Source: Archangium violaceum Cb vi76
Lineage (GTDB): Bacteria > Myxococcota > Myxococcia > Myxococcales > Myxococcaceae
Direction of reading: 5' to 3'
DNA: 64,000 nt
NCBI RefSeq assembly: GCF_000733295.1
Contig: NZ_JPMI01000003.1
Location: 80,212 to 144,211, forward strand
Below, piece after piece: positions 42,836 through 52,901 of this stretch. Each line of letters begins with the position of its first letter. Positions within the stretch are counted from its first letter, which is position 1. The notes below the pieces were generated by a model that was given only the letters and a program-made list of their open reading frames with translations, had not been told where the DNA came from and made no database searches. Made by a program: the position numbers and the translations under genes.

Positions 42836-43938
42836 GGAGCATTCGTCAGGGAGCCGCCGTGCTCGCGCTGCTGGCCGCGGGCTGCAGCCAGCGGCCGGCC
42901 GAGGAGCGCGCGCTGAAGGATCTGCGGGTGGGGCAGGTGGACGCCAACGGCGTGTCCTTCACGGTGGAGGACGGGCTGGCGGTGGTGCGCAAGGTGGAGC
43001 CGGGCACGCTGACGCTGTGGGGCTCGGCACCGGCCTTCCACGTGCGCGCGGTGTCCTCGGCCGGGGCCTCCGAGGAGTGGACGGTGGTGGTGCGCAACGC
43101 CATGCCGGACGCGGAGCTCTCGGCCCTGGTGGGCGGCGAGCCGCTCCTGGTGGAGGCCCTGCCCGAGGGGCCCCTGCCCACCGTGAAGACGTGGAAGGTG
43201 CGGGTGCCCGCGGGCGCGGAGGCCCGGCTGACGGTGGCGCCTCCGCTGTGGGACCAGCCGGCGCCCTTCCGCTTCGCGGCGCTGGCGGACGTGCAGGAGG
43301 CCATGCCCCGCGTGGGGGACATCTACCGGCGCATCAACGCGGACCCCACGCTGCGCTTCATCTTCTTCTCGGGGGACCTGACGCAGCGGGGCTCCGTGGA
43401 GGAATTGGAGGAGTTCCAGTCGCGCTTGCTGGAGTCACGTATCCCCCTGTTCGCCACCCTGGGCAACCACGAGATCATCACCCTGCACCCGCGCTACCAC
43501 GAGTACTTCGGCCGGGGGAACCTGCACTACACCTTCCAGGGCGTGCACTTCACGATGATCGACTCGGGCAACGGCTCGCTGGACCCGAGGGCCGAGGAGA
43601 TGCTGGACGGGTGGCTGGCGGCGGGGCGCGAGGCGGTGCACCTCCTCGGCACGCACATCCCCATCGTGGACCCCATTGGCGTGCGCAACGGCGCCTTCGC
43701 CAGCCGCAACGAGGCCGCGGCCCTGCTGGCGAAGCTGGCCAACGGGAAGTTGGATCTCACGCTCTACGGCCACGTGCACTCGTACTACTCGTTCTCCAAC
43801 GCGGGGATTCCGTCCTTCATCTCGGGCGGCGGCGGCGCCATCCCCGAGCAGTTCGACGGGGTGGGGCGGCACTTCCTCGCGGTGGAGGTGGACCCGGCCC
43901 AGGGCGTGCGCACCGTGTCGCTGGTGCGCGTGGACTGA
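42832..43938 (+). CDS. Calcineurin-like metallophosphoesterase lipoprotein
   Basis: A 368-residue exported phosphoesterase. The signal peptide ends at LLAAGC (Cys18). Residues 20-145 form a beta-sandwich like the purple acid phosphatase N-terminal domain. The catalytic domain carries ADVQ (in place of the usual DxH), FSGDLTQRG, LGNHE, GTHIP and GHVHSYYSF, the metal ligands of the calcineurin-like fold. It may hydrolyse phosphate mono- or diesters in the periplasm; the substrate is unknown. GTG 42832 is the start, overlapping the upstream stop. An unrelated convergent gene ends 20 bases away. Confidence 0.88.
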   Translation: MRSIRQGAAVLALLAAGCSQRPAEERALKDLRVGQVDANGVSFTVEDGLAVVRKVEPGTLTLWGSAPAFHVRAVSSAGASEEWTVVVRNAMPDAELSALVGGEPLLVEALPEGPLPTVKTWKVRVPAGAEARLTVAPPLWDQPAPFRFAALADVQEAMPRVGDIYRRINADPTLRFIFFSGDLTQRGSVEELEEFQSRLLESRIPLFATLGNHEIITLHPRYHEYFGRGNLHYTFQGVHFTMIDSGNGSLDPRAEEMLDGWLAAGREAVHLLGTHIPIVDPIGVRNGAFASRNEAAALLAKLANGKLDLTLYGHVHSYYSFSNAGIPSFISGGGGAIPEQFDGVGRHFLAVEVDPAQGVRTVSLVRVD

Positions 43939-43957
43939 GCGGCCTCACTTCTCCGGC

Positions 43958-44740
43958 TCACTTGTCCGCGGTGGGGGGCCTCGCCGCCTCCTGGGTCTCC
44001 ACGGGCGGGGGCAGGGGCCGCGCCAGGGTGGCGGAGAAGCTGGGGTCTCCCGCCGCGGCCAGGGTCTTGCGCAGCGCCGTCACCGCGTCATCCACCACGC
44101 CCTGCCCCACGATGTTGCTGAGCGACAGCCCCAGGCTGATGCTCTTGGCCACCGTGTCCATCTTGTCGTTGTCCCGGAGCGCGGAGAGCACCTTGTCGAA
44201 GTCCTGCTTCTCCTGATCCGTCACGTTCTGCATCATCGCGAAGGCGAGCTGCGGAAGGGAGCCGTCGAGCTGCTCGAAGGGAATCAGGTGCATGGTCCTG
44301 GCCATCATCTCGGCGCGGACCCTGGCGCGGGCCCGGTCCACGGCGCGGTCCATCGCGGAGAGCATGACCTGCAACAGCGCGCTCGGGCCGATGGCGATGT
44401 CGTCGTTGCCCACGCGCATGTTGAAGGCCGAGGAGCGCAGGAGCCCCATGGCGCCAAACCCCGCGAGCAGCGTGTACCCGACCCGCGACGAGGCCGGCCC
44501 CTCCCCGAGGAGCGCCCCGTGGGCGTCCGCCGGGTTCATCGTCTTGAGCGCGAGCAGGGCCATCACGGAGGCGAGCACGTTGAGCAGCGTGTAGGTGATG
44601 GCATGGCGGTTGGTGATGGCTTCGTAGGGGTCGTCCTTGTAGCGGGAGACGAGCTCGCCCACCCCGATGAACCCACCGATGAACGCCACGGCGGCGTACT
44701 GCGCCGTATCCGCGAGCAACTCCAACGTCTCTGGCTGCAT
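43958..44740 (-). CDS. Hypothetical membrane protein
   Basis: A 260-residue protein with three likely membrane helices in the N-terminal half (AAVAFIGGFIGVGELVS, YTLLNVLASVMALLAL, RVGYTLLAGFGAMGLLRS), followed by a helical cytosolic half of about 160 residues (SALLQVMLSAMDRAVDRARARV, in pieces) and a proline-rich tail (RPLPPPVETQEAARPP). I do not recognise it. The start ATG at 44740 is the natural one. The 256 bp to the next gene include the palindrome CCCACATGTGGG at 44834-44845. Confidence 0.65.
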   Translation of the reverse strand: MQPETLELLADTAQYAAVAFIGGFIGVGELVSRYKDDPYEAITNRHAITYTLLNVLASVMALLALKTMNPADAHGALLGEGPASSRVGYTLLAGFGAMGLLRSSAFNMRVGNDDIAIGPSALLQVMLSAMDRAVDRARARVRAEMMARTMHLIPFEQLDGSLPQLAFAMMQNVTDQEKQDFDKVLSALRDNDKMDTVAKSISLGLSLSNIVGQGVVDDAVTALRKTLAAAGDPSFSATLARPLPPPVETQEAARPPTADK

Positions 44741-44928
44741 GTCGGCTCCCCCAGGGCCGGTCTTCCCGGGCCACTGGCGCCAGTCTACCTCCCCGCGCCG
44801 GACCCGATGAGACCGGAGATGTAGGGTCCCTCTCCCACATGTGGGGAGTCATCCGGACCGGGCGCCGCTGGGCTGGTGGGGGGTGAACACGATGCGGGGC
44901 CGGTAAATCGGCCTCGGAGCGGACCCCC

Positions 44929-44956
44929 TTGAAAAGGCACTGAACATCTGTACACA
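44929..44956 (+). promoter_or_regulatory. Possible sigma-70 promoter for coiled-coil/AT-hook gene
   Basis: TTGAAA at 44929-44934 and TACACA at 44951-44956 are separated by 16 bases and lie about 40 bases before ATG 44997. A ribosome binding site GGAGGGGAG follows, which supports transcription starting between them. This is a match by eye only. Confidence 0.35.
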
Positions 44957-44996
44957 TGAGAGCCCCACGCAGCACGCTGGAGGGGAGTCCCAGGCC

Positions 44997-45521
44997 ATGT
45001 TCGACACGAACGAAAACGATCCCATCTCGCCCGCGATGCGGGCGTTGCTCGAGGTGTTCTCCACGGAGCTGTCCGAGGTGAAGTTCCCGGACGTGGACGC
45101 GGAGGTGTTGGAGGAGGCGGCGAGCCGGGTGAGGGCGCAGGCCGAGGCGGTGGCGAAGGCGCAGGCGGCGCTGGAGGCGGCGCGCCAGGTGCTGGCCGAG
45201 GGGCAGGATGCGCTGGTGCAGAAGGGCCAGCGGGCGCTGGCGTACGCGCGGGTGTTCGCCGAGGAGGACGCGGAGCTGAGCACGAAGCTGGAGGCCATCA
45301 GCCTGCCGAGGGCGGGGCGCAAGGTGGCGCGCGCGGACGGTGGCGTGGTGGCCGAGGCTCCCGCGCAGGGCGACGAGTCGGCGCCGAAGCGCCGGGGCCG
45401 TCCGCCGAAGTCCCGCCCGAGTGCCCCGCTGTTCGCCGAGGGGAGCGCGCCCGAGGCCGTCGCCGCGGCCCTCGAGTCGGCCGAGACGGCGCCCGTGGCC
45501 GCCCGTTCCGCGGCGGCGTGA
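44997..45521 (+). CDS. Coiled-coil protein with AT-hook-like tail
   Basis: A 174-residue soluble protein. Residues about 15-105 are strongly helical and likely coiled coil, rich in Ala and Glu (EEAASRVRAQAEAVAKAQAA). Residues about 135-143, KRRGRPPKS, match an AT-hook, the minor-groove DNA-binding motif used by myxobacterial CarD-type and other regulators. The tail is Ala/Pro-rich and disordered. A nucleoid-associated or regulatory role is plausible but inferred only from the motif. ATG 44997 has a GGAGGGGAG ribosome binding site. A small convergent gene follows 17 bases later. Confidence 0.75.
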   Translation: MFDTNENDPISPAMRALLEVFSTELSEVKFPDVDAEVLEEAASRVRAQAEAVAKAQAALEAARQVLAEGQDALVQKGQRALAYARVFAEEDAELSTKLEAISLPRAGRKVARADGGVVAEAPAQGDESAPKRRGRPPKSRPSAPLFAEGSAPEAVAAALESAETAPVAARSAAA

Positions 45522-45537
45522 TTCACGGCTGGACGTG

Positions 45538-45705
45538 TCAGGCCGCGGCCTGGCCCGCCGCGCCACGCCTGGAGCGGTGCTCGGCGTAGCGCTTGTCCCG
45601 CCACGCCAGCAGGTCCCCCAACTCCTCCGCGAGCCCTGGTTCCGTGAACGCGGCGCACATTCCGGGGCCGAGGGGAATGACGGGGTGCTCCACTGCTGCG
45701 TGCAT
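45538..45705 (-). CDS. Small hypothetical protein, 55 residues
   Basis: A short reading frame starting MHAAVEHPVIPLGPGMCAAF, with predicted helices in the middle (GLAEELGDLLAWRDKRYAEH) and a basic C-terminus. It has no signal peptide or membrane helix. The start ATG at 45705 lies after GGGAAG at a plausible distance. The frame continues upstream for 2.7 kb antisense to the sensor kinase gene, but that part is a shadow. Support is limited to composition and spacing. Confidence 0.4.
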   Translation of the reverse strand: MHAAVEHPVIPLGPGMCAAFTEPGLAEELGDLLAWRDKRYAEHRSRRGAAGQAAA

Positions 45706-45852
45706 AGCCGCTTCCCTGGCGAGCCAGAGGAGGTGGCCTCGTGGTCCGGGTGGACGAGGCGCCCGTGAGGGCATTCGGGCCGGGCCGGTGGCTGTTTCCG
45801 GCAGGGGGGCTGTGGACCCTGGGGGGTGTTGGATGGACAGAGGTAGACGGGA

Positions 45853-48246
45853 ATGAATGGGGCCCTGGAGGGCCCGGCCTCGCGGCTCGATGTGGAGGCG
45901 GTCCAGTGGGAGGTGTTGTGGAACGCCCCCGTCGGCATCGCCCTCGTGGACCGTCGGCTCCAGGTCGTCCGCTTCAACCGGGCCCTGGCCAGGATGCACG
46001 GCCTGCACGCCCGGAGCTGGCCGGGCATGCCTCTGGCCGACATGTTTCCTCCGGGCGGGGAAACGCAGGAGCTTCTCTGGCGCATCCAGCAGGTGCTCTC
46101 GACGGGGCAGCCCTTTCCCTGGCTGGAGCTGGAGTGGGGCCGGGTGAGCTGCCATCCCCTCCATGAGGGCCTGGAGGTGGTGGGACTCTGCCTGTATGTC
46201 GAGGAATTGCCCGAGCCGATGCTCGCACGCGAGGCCGTCCGCGAGAGCGAGACGCGTCTGCGCTGCATCGTGGCCGCCCTGAGCGAGGGCATCGTCGTCC
46301 ATGACGCCACGGGGGCCGTCACCTTCTCCAACGAGGCGGCCTCCCGGCTGCTCGGCCTCACGCAGGACCAGTTGCTGGGACGCACGTCCATGGATGCCCG
46401 CTGGCGCGCCGTGAAGGAGGATGGCAGCCCCTATCCCGGAGACGAGCACCCGGCCATGCTCGCCCTGCGCATGGGGACGCCCCAGCTCGACAAGGTGATG
46501 GGCGTGGAGCGCCCGGACGGCACCCGCGTCTGGTTGTCCATCAACGCGCTTCCGCTCCCCGGCTCCGACGGACAATCCCCCCAGGGCATGGTGGCCTCCT
46601 TCTTCGACATCACCCAGCGCAAGGAGGCCGAGGCGGCCCTCCGGGTCAGCGACGAGCGGCTGCGGATGTCCCTCGCCTCGGCCACCATTGGCACCTGGGA
46701 CTACAACCCCGCCACCGGCGAGTTCCTGTGCGACCCCCGTACCCTGGTGCTCTTCGGCGCTCCGCCAGGCCACCGGATGGACTGCGAGTCGTTCATCTCC
46801 ATCATCCACCCCGAGGATCGCGAACGCACGCAGCAGGTCATCCAGCGGACCCTGCGCCCGGAGAGTGGCGGGGGCTACGACATCGAATACCGCGTCATCG
46901 GCATCCAGGATGGAGCCGAGCGGTGGATCTCCGCCCAGGGGCGCGCCTGGTTCGATGAGCAGGGCCAGCTCCTGCGCTTCAACGGCACGGTGGTGGACAT
47001 CACCCAGCGCAAGCGGGCCGAGGCCAGCGCCCGTTTCCTCTCCGAGGCCAGCGGCCTGCTCGCGGAGCGTCTGGACCGGGCGGAGGAGCTCCTCGAGCGG
47101 GTGGCCCGGCTCGCCGCCTCCTCCATCTGCACCTACTGCATCATCGGCGTGGCGCAGGCGGACGGGCGCCTGCCGCGCGTGGCCGCGGCGCACCGGGAGC
47201 CGTCCAAGGAACCGCTCATCCAGCGGTCCATGCGTTTCGTGTCCAAGGTCCCCGGGACGAGCCCGCTGTTGGAAGGGGTGCACACTGGGAAGTCGACGCT
47301 CATCCGGGAGTTCACCCTGGCGGCCCGCCAGCGCTACGCCGTCAGCCCCGAGCACCTGGAGCTGATGAACACGCTGGATGCCCACTCGGTGATGATGGTG
47401 CCGATGCGCGCGGGGGGCAAGGTGCACGGGATGATGATCCTCGCCGCCTGCACCCCACGGCGGCGCTTCGACGAGGAGGACCTGACGCTCGCGGAGGAGC
47501 TGGCGCACCGGGTGGGCATGGCGCTGGAGAACCTCCGGCTCTACGAGGAGGCCCGGCAGGCGGTGGGCCTCCGGGACGAGTTCCTCTCCGTGGCGAGCCA
47601 TGAGCTGAAGACGCCGCTCACCTCGCTCAAGCTCCAGCACGCGCTCATCGGCAAGACCCTGTCCCCCGAGAGCCGGGTGTCCGTGGGCACGAGGCTCCCC
47701 AAGGCGGTGCGTCAGGTGGAGCGGCTCACGTCCCTGGTGGACAGCCTGCTGGACGTGAGCCGGATCGGCGCTGGCCGGCTGGGGCTCGAGCCCGTGGAGA
47801 TGGAGCTCACCGGGTTGCTGCGCGAGGTGATGGAGCGGCTCTCGGAGGTGTTCGCCCAGGCGGGGTGTCAGGTGGACTTCCCCGACACGCCACCGGTGCA
47901 CGGGTATTGGGATTCCCTGCGATTGGACCAGGTGCTCGTCAACCTGCTGTCCAACGCGGCCAAGTATGGTGCGGGCAAGCCCATCCACGTGAGCGTGGCG
48001 GTGGAGGGCGAGTGGACCCGGCTGATGGTCCGGGACGAGGGCATCGGCATCGCCCCCGAGCACCTGCCGCGCCTGTTCTCCCGCTTCGGACGCGCGGTGT
48101 CGGAGCGGCACTACGGCGGCCTGGGGTTGGGGCTCTTCATCTCCAAGCAGATCGTCGAGGCCATGCGGGGCCGCATCCTCGTGGAGAGCGAGCCCGGGCG
48201 GGGCTCGACCTTCACCGTGGAGCTGCCGCTGCGCGCCGGGGGGTGA
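45853..48246 (+). CDS. PAS-PAS-PAS-GAF sensor histidine kinase
   Basis: A 797-residue soluble sensor kinase without membrane helices. Three PAS domains are visible: about 15-130 (WNAPVGIALVDRRLQVVRFN), 130-260 (IVAALSEGIVVHDATGAVTF) and 265-385 (LASATIGTWDYNPATGEFLC). A GAF domain spans about 395-565. HisKA has VASHELKTPLTSL (His near 583). The ATPase domain has LVNLLSNAAKYG, RDEGIGIAPEHL and YGGLGLGLFIS. All catalytic motifs appear intact. No response regulator gene lies beside it, so it is an orphan kinase whose partner is elsewhere. The start is ATG 45853. Confidence 0.92.
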   Translation: MNGALEGPASRLDVEAVQWEVLWNAPVGIALVDRRLQVVRFNRALARMHGLHARSWPGMPLADMFPPGGETQELLWRIQQVLSTGQPFPWLELEWGRVSCHPLHEGLEVVGLCLYVEELPEPMLAREAVRESETRLRCIVAALSEGIVVHDATGAVTFSNEAASRLLGLTQDQLLGRTSMDARWRAVKEDGSPYPGDEHPAMLALRMGTPQLDKVMGVERPDGTRVWLSINALPLPGSDGQSPQGMVASFFDITQRKEAEAALRVSDERLRMSLASATIGTWDYNPATGEFLCDPRTLVLFGAPPGHRMDCESFISIIHPEDRERTQQVIQRTLRPESGGGYDIEYRVIGIQDGAERWISAQGRAWFDEQGQLLRFNGTVVDITQRKRAEASARFLSEASGLLAERLDRAEELLERVARLAASSICTYCIIGVAQADGRLPRVAAAHREPSKEPLIQRSMRFVSKVPGTSPLLEGVHTGKSTLIREFTLAARQRYAVSPEHLELMNTLDAHSVMMVPMRAGGKVHGMMILAACTPRRRFDEEDLTLAEELAHRVGMALENLRLYEEARQAVGLRDEFLSVASHELKTPLTSLKLQHALIGKTLSPESRVSVGTRLPKAVRQVERLTSLVDSLLDVSRIGAGRLGLEPVEMELTGLLREVMERLSEVFAQAGCQVDFPDTPPVHGYWDSLRLDQVLVNLLSNAAKYGAGKPIHVSVAVEGEWTRLMVRDEGIGIAPEHLPRLFSRFGRAVSERHYGGLGLGLFISKQIVEAMRGRILVESEPGRGSTFTVELPLRAGG

Positions 48247-48456
48247 GGGGTTTCCCTGATGCTTTCGCGAAGAGCGCCCGTATTGTCTCTCAATCCTGAT
48301 TCCAGCTCTTGAATGTCTTTGCAGGACTGGCTGGTTTTCCCATTTCCCTGACACGGGGACGATGGAAATAATTATCCAAGGTGCTTGAAAGCCTATCTGC
48401 TTTACGTGCACCCTGTTTGTGTTTCACGCACTCGGGACGTGAAGCGAGGGGGCATA

Positions 48457-51400
48457 ATGTACCGACGTGGTGTGCGGTCTCTGGCCTTGCTATCGGGAGT
48501 GGGCCTGCTGGCTTGTGGTGTCGCGGAGCAGGATGGAACGCGAGCCGTGGCACCGGAACCCGAGCAACGGGTCCAGTTGTCCGAGAACCCATTCAATGTG
48601 GGGCCGGGGCTCCTCTCCGAGGAGGGAGAACGGAGCCTGGCCGAGCTGGAGCCGGAGCCGGGATTCTTCGCCGGAGCTGATGAGTTCCGGGGCCTCGCCG
48701 CCACCGCCGCGGCGAGCAGTGGAAGTGTCGACCTGAGACCCAACATCATCCGAGGCACGGCCCGGCTGACCAACGAGAATCCAGCCATTCTGGCGCTGTT
48801 CGCCGTCGATCCCTGGCACACGTCCGGACGCGCCTCGGCCACCAGTACCCTTCCGTCGGGCTTCAGCGCCTCGACGACCGCTGGCAGGTTCACCAGCCCG
48901 TCCGCGTACACCTTCGAGATGCTGGTGGAGGCCGCGGCGGCTGGGGAGGGGGGCGTTGTCTACAATGTGGGAGCCAACCGGGGCGGCTCCCTCGCCTTCC
49001 CGACGTTGACGGGCGTAAGGGTCAAGCCCCGGAACGTGCAGCCCGAGCCGACCGAGGTTGAACTCTCCCAGTGCGTGGGGGTCGTGCAGATCAAGCTCGG
49101 CACGGATGAGAGCTGCGCGACGAGCCCCTCCTGGGCCACGAGCGTCAGCGTGACTGGCCTGAGCAACTTCACGAACGGGGGTTACTTCACGGGCTATGTC
49201 CGCGGAGGAACGAGTGGCAGTGCGACCGTGAGATACACCGTCAGCACGCCCAGCGGTCCGTTGGGCACCTTCTTGCCCGTGTCGTGGACCGTCGCATGTG
49301 ACGAGGTCGTCCGCATCTGCAAGGTGCCTCACGTGCCGGCGGAGGTTTCCTACGGAGGGCTCACCGGACCCTTCCATGTCATCGGTGAGTCGCTCACGAA
49401 CTCCCGGCGTGTCACCGCTCAGGCTGGACCTGACAGCTCCAGCGCCGGTGTCCTCGTCTCCGGCGCTTCCCTGGATGCGCCCATCGGCGATCCGGGCAAG
49501 TGGTGGGCGATACCGAAGGCGCGCACGGGCGTCTATGACATGACCGCGGCCGGGTACCTGCGCAAGGGCCGCCACTTCACCGCCTTCAATCCCCCCGAGC
49601 TGAGGAGCTCCACTCCCTCGGGCCGGGTCACGGTGGTGGCGGACCAACTCACCCCGCTGACGAAGGTGATCAACGGCGAGGCCCGCTATCCCTTCGTCAT
49701 GAAGCCGGCGTACTTCTACGGCGCGGTGCGGTTGGCGGACCCCTACATCCCGCGCAATCCCGGCGCCACCAGCACCCTGCAGACGCTCTACTTCGAGGCG
49801 GACTTCGACTCCAACGGTGACGGAATCCCCAATGACGTCACCATCGATGAAACGCGTCTGCATGCGTCCGCGTCGAATGGTGCCTCGTCCACCGCCTTCC
49901 CGGGCCGCTTCGACTCGTCCAGCGGAGAGCTGTCCTCCAACTACGAGCAGGTGCTGCCCAACACGTATGACCTTCCCCATACGTGGACCCAGAGCTCGCT
50001 CCGGCTGCGCTTCTGGTCCGGAGGGGTTCAGTCCTTCAACACCCGGCCGGGGCTGTATGACCCGAACACGCTGCGCCACGGCTGGCTCACGCTGGCGCCG
50101 GCGTCGGGCAGGTCGGCGCTGATGGCGCCCGGGCAGCGCCACCGCATCGACCACGAGTACTGCTTCAACGAGGTGCAGCTCTACTACCGGACGGAGCTGG
50201 GCCGCTTCTACAACCCCACGGCGAACGTGAGTGGCTCTTTCAATGGCACCGACTGGCGGGGACAGGTGGTTTCCTACTCGGTGGGCGGCCAGTTCCACGG
50301 TGACCCGTTCGTCCAGGGGTATGGCTCCGCCACGTCCTACGCGAAGGAGTCCGGCCTGCTGTCCATGACGCTGCCGCAGGGCACCTTCACGCTCAGCCCG
50401 AGCGCCTCCATGGTGAGTGACACGGGAGCCGTGAACACCGCCAACTTCGCGCCCCTGAGCGTGTCGCTGGGCTGTGGGCAGCGGCTGAAGCTGGTTCCTC
50501 CGCTGGCGGTGGTCATCAATCCCATCGACCGCTGCGCCGCGGCTGGCTCGGTCCCCGTCTCGGGCGTGGTGAAGAGTCTGCCCGCCGAGGTGGACCGCAT
50601 CTGGTATCAGATCAACGACGGCCCGGAGGTGGAGCTCTGCACGAACTGCGGCAAGGATCCGTCCTTCTCCTTCAAGGCCGAGCTCCAGTCCTGCGAGAAC
50701 ACCGTCAAGGTCTTCGCCTACACGGAGGGCCTGCCGGAGGCCGCCACGGGTTCGCAGCAGGTGGTGTGGGATGACCCGGCGGACGGCCCGAGCTGCGCGG
50801 GCTCGTACTGCCTCAACCGTCCGCCGGTGGCCCGCTGCAAGAGCGTGACGGTGGCCGCGGACGAGGAGTGCGAGGGCGGGTGTGGCTCGGTCAACGACGG
50901 CTCCTATGACCCGGACCCGGCGGACACCATCACCTGTACGCAGACGCCGGAGTGCCCGTACACGCTCGGCACGCAGAAGGTGACGCTCACCTGCACGGAC
51001 TCGGTGAACAACAGCTCGTCCTGCGAGGCCACCGTCACGGTGAGCGACATGGCCCCTCCGGAGATCGTCTGCCCGGCCGCGCCCGTGCTCGCGTGCGAGG
51101 ACGGCGGTGCTCAGGCCAGCTTCGCGCCCACGGCCAGCGATCGATGCGGGATGGTCATCACCACGTGCTCGCCGGGCTCGGGCAGCACGTTCGCGCTGGG
51201 GAAGACGCCCACGGTGTGCACGGCCTTCGATGAGGCGGGCAACCGGGCGAGCTGCTCCTTCGACGTGACGGTGCGCGATGACGTGCCACCCGAGGTGACG
51301 TGTCCCGAGCCGTCCTCCTTCGAGTGTGACGCCAGCATCGCGGTGACTCCGCCCGAGGCCACCGCCACGGACGTGTGCCGGCTGACGGGGGTGACTTCCT

Positions 51401-52800
51401 CGGCGGCGTCCTTCCCGTTGGGCACCACCCCCGTCACCTATACGGCCACCGACGTGGCGGGCCACCAGAGCGTGTGCACCACCTCCGTCACCGTGAAGGA
51501 CACCCGGCCGCCGATGCTGACGCTCAACGGAGAGGAGTTCGTGCGTCTGGGGTGCGGCGCCAGCACGTACACGGATCCGGGCGCGGTGGCCGCCGACATC
51601 TGCTTCGGAGATCTCAGCGCGAGCGTGAAGGTGTCCGGCTCCGTCAACCCCGCCGTCCCGGGCCGCTACACCCTCACCTACTCGGTGGAGGACGGGGCGG
51701 GGCTTGGCGCCTCGGCCACTCGTACGGTGGAGGTGGTGGAGGGCTCCGCCGGCTGCTGTGCATCCAACGCGGGCCACTTCCTGCCCAGTGGCGATACGAA
51801 GACGACGCACCTGCAGCACACGGCCACCCCGTTGGCGGACGGACGGGTGTTGACCCTCGGTGGGTGGAGCTGGCCCTATTCCGCGGAGCTGTATGACCCG
51901 TTCTCGGGCACCTGGTCCTCCACGGGCCACTCCCTCACCAACCACCGTCTCCACACGGCCACGCTGCTGGCGGACGGACGGGTGCTGGTGGCCGGCGGTG
52001 ATGGAGCCAACGCGAGTGCCTCGGCGGAGGTGTACGACCCGGGGACGGGTAGCTGGTCCGCTACCGGCAACCTGGTGACGTACCGGCGCGAGCACGCCGC
52101 GGTGCGGCTGCCGGACGGGCGGGTGCTGCTCATGGGCGGTACGGCTGGGAACGGGACGGTGCTGGCTTCGGCGGAGGTGTACAGCCCAGCCTCGGGCACG
52201 TGGGCTCCCACCGGCACCATGACCCGGGCCCGCCGCGCCTTCACCGCCACCCTGCTTCCGGATGGCCAGGTGCTGGTGGCTGGCGGCCTGAGCGATGGCG
52301 GAGACCGGTGCTGGGGGAGCAGCTGCCTGGGCTCCGCGGAGCTGTACGACCCGGCCACGGGGACCTGGACGGCCACGGGCGGCATGTCCGCGGCGCGTGG
52401 CTTCCACGCGGCCGTGCTGCTGGCCAATGGCAAGGTGCTGGTCGCGGGAGGTGGCGAGGACGGGCAGTTGGGCGCTCTCTCCGAGCTGTACGACCCGGTC
52501 ACGGGGACCTGGAGCGTCACCGGCGAGATGGGCTCGCCCCGGCGGCGCCACACCCTCACCGTGCTGCCCAACGGAATGGTGTTGGCGGTGGGGGGTCATG
52601 ACACCTCTACCGGCAATCACACCTCCGCAGAGCTGTACAACCCGGCCTCGGGGACCTGGTGCGCCACCGGCTCCCTGGGTGGAGACCGCTACTCGCATAC
52701 GGCCACGTTGTTGCCGGATGGCCGGGTGCTCATCACCGCGGGTGTCAGCGCCACGCCGGGTTATCAGGTCACCTCCGAGGTGTTCGACCTGGGTGAGTAG
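48457..52800 (+). CDS. Giant HYR/Ig-like and Kelch lipoprotein
   Basis: A 1447-residue secreted lipoprotein. The signal peptide ends at GVGLLAC (Cys20). Residues about 70-690 form a beta-rich region I do not recognise. Around 790-1105 lie HYR/Ig-like modules with paired cysteines (VTLTCTDSVNNSSSC, CTAFDEAGNRASCSF, YTATDVAGHQSVC), then a DUF5011-like module (YTDPGAVAADICFGDLSASV). The last 330 residues are about seven Kelch repeats (HTATLLADGRVLVAGG, AELYDPxTGTW), likely one beta-propeller. Such proteins are probably adhesive or matrix-associated. ATG 48457 is chosen for its GAGGGGG ribosome binding site and signal peptide. Confidence 0.88.
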   Translation: MYRRGVRSLALLSGVGLLACGVAEQDGTRAVAPEPEQRVQLSENPFNVGPGLLSEEGERSLAELEPEPGFFAGADEFRGLAATAAASSGSVDLRPNIIRGTARLTNENPAILALFAVDPWHTSGRASATSTLPSGFSASTTAGRFTSPSAYTFEMLVEAAAAGEGGVVYNVGANRGGSLAFPTLTGVRVKPRNVQPEPTEVELSQCVGVVQIKLGTDESCATSPSWATSVSVTGLSNFTNGGYFTGYVRGGTSGSATVRYTVSTPSGPLGTFLPVSWTVACDEVVRICKVPHVPAEVSYGGLTGPFHVIGESLTNSRRVTAQAGPDSSSAGVLVSGASLDAPIGDPGKWWAIPKARTGVYDMTAAGYLRKGRHFTAFNPPELRSSTPSGRVTVVADQLTPLTKVINGEARYPFVMKPAYFYGAVRLADPYIPRNPGATSTLQTLYFEADFDSNGDGIPNDVTIDETRLHASASNGASSTAFPGRFDSSSGELSSNYEQVLPNTYDLPHTWTQSSLRLRFWSGGVQSFNTRPGLYDPNTLRHGWLTLAPASGRSALMAPGQRHRIDHEYCFNEVQLYYRTELGRFYNPTANVSGSFNGTDWRGQVVSYSVGGQFHGDPFVQGYGSATSYAKESGLLSMTLPQGTFTLSPSASMVSDTGAVNTANFAPLSVSLGCGQRLKLVPPLAVVINPIDRCAAAGSVPVSGVVKSLPAEVDRIWYQINDGPEVELCTNCGKDPSFSFKAELQSCENTVKVFAYTEGLPEAATGSQQVVWDDPADGPSCAGSYCLNRPPVARCKSVTVAADEECEGGCGSVNDGSYDPDPADTITCTQTPECPYTLGTQKVTLTCTDSVNNSSSCEATVTVSDMAPPEIVCPAAPVLACEDGGAQASFAPTASDRCGMVITTCSPGSGSTFALGKTPTVCTAFDEAGNRASCSFDVTVRDDVPPEVTCPEPSSFECDASIAVTPPEATATDVCRLTGVTSSAASFPLGTTPVTYTATDVAGHQSVCTTSVTVKDTRPPMLTLNGEEFVRLGCGASTYTDPGAVAADICFGDLSASVKVSGSVNPAVPGRYTLTYSVEDGAGLGASATRTVEVVEGSAGCCASNAGHFLPSGDTKTTHLQHTATPLADGRVLTLGGWSWPYSAELYDPFSGTWSSTGHSLTNHRLHTATLLADGRVLVAGGDGANASASAEVYDPGTGSWSATGNLVTYRREHAAVRLPDGRVLLMGGTAGNGTVLASAEVYSPASGTWAPTGTMTRARRAFTATLLPDGQVLVAGGLSDGGDRCWGSSCLGSAELYDPATGTWTATGGMSAARGFHAAVLLANGKVLVAGGGEDGQLGALSELYDPVTGTWSVTGEMGSPRRRHTLTVLPNGMVLAVGGHDTSTGNHTSAELYNPASGTWCATGSLGGDRYSHTATLLPDGRVLITAGVSATPGYQVTSEVFDLGE

Positions 52801-52901
52801 CCGCGGGGAGGGATGACCTCCTTCCGCTCTCGAGGCCTCGGGCCGGCGAATCCATCGCCGTGCCCGGGGCCTTCTTCTTCTCCAGGGCCGGGAAAAGACA
52901 C

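Noticed and set aside
44834..44845. Palindrome CCCACATGTGGG
   Set aside because: Short, single, and not clearly placed near a promoter; not raised to a finding.
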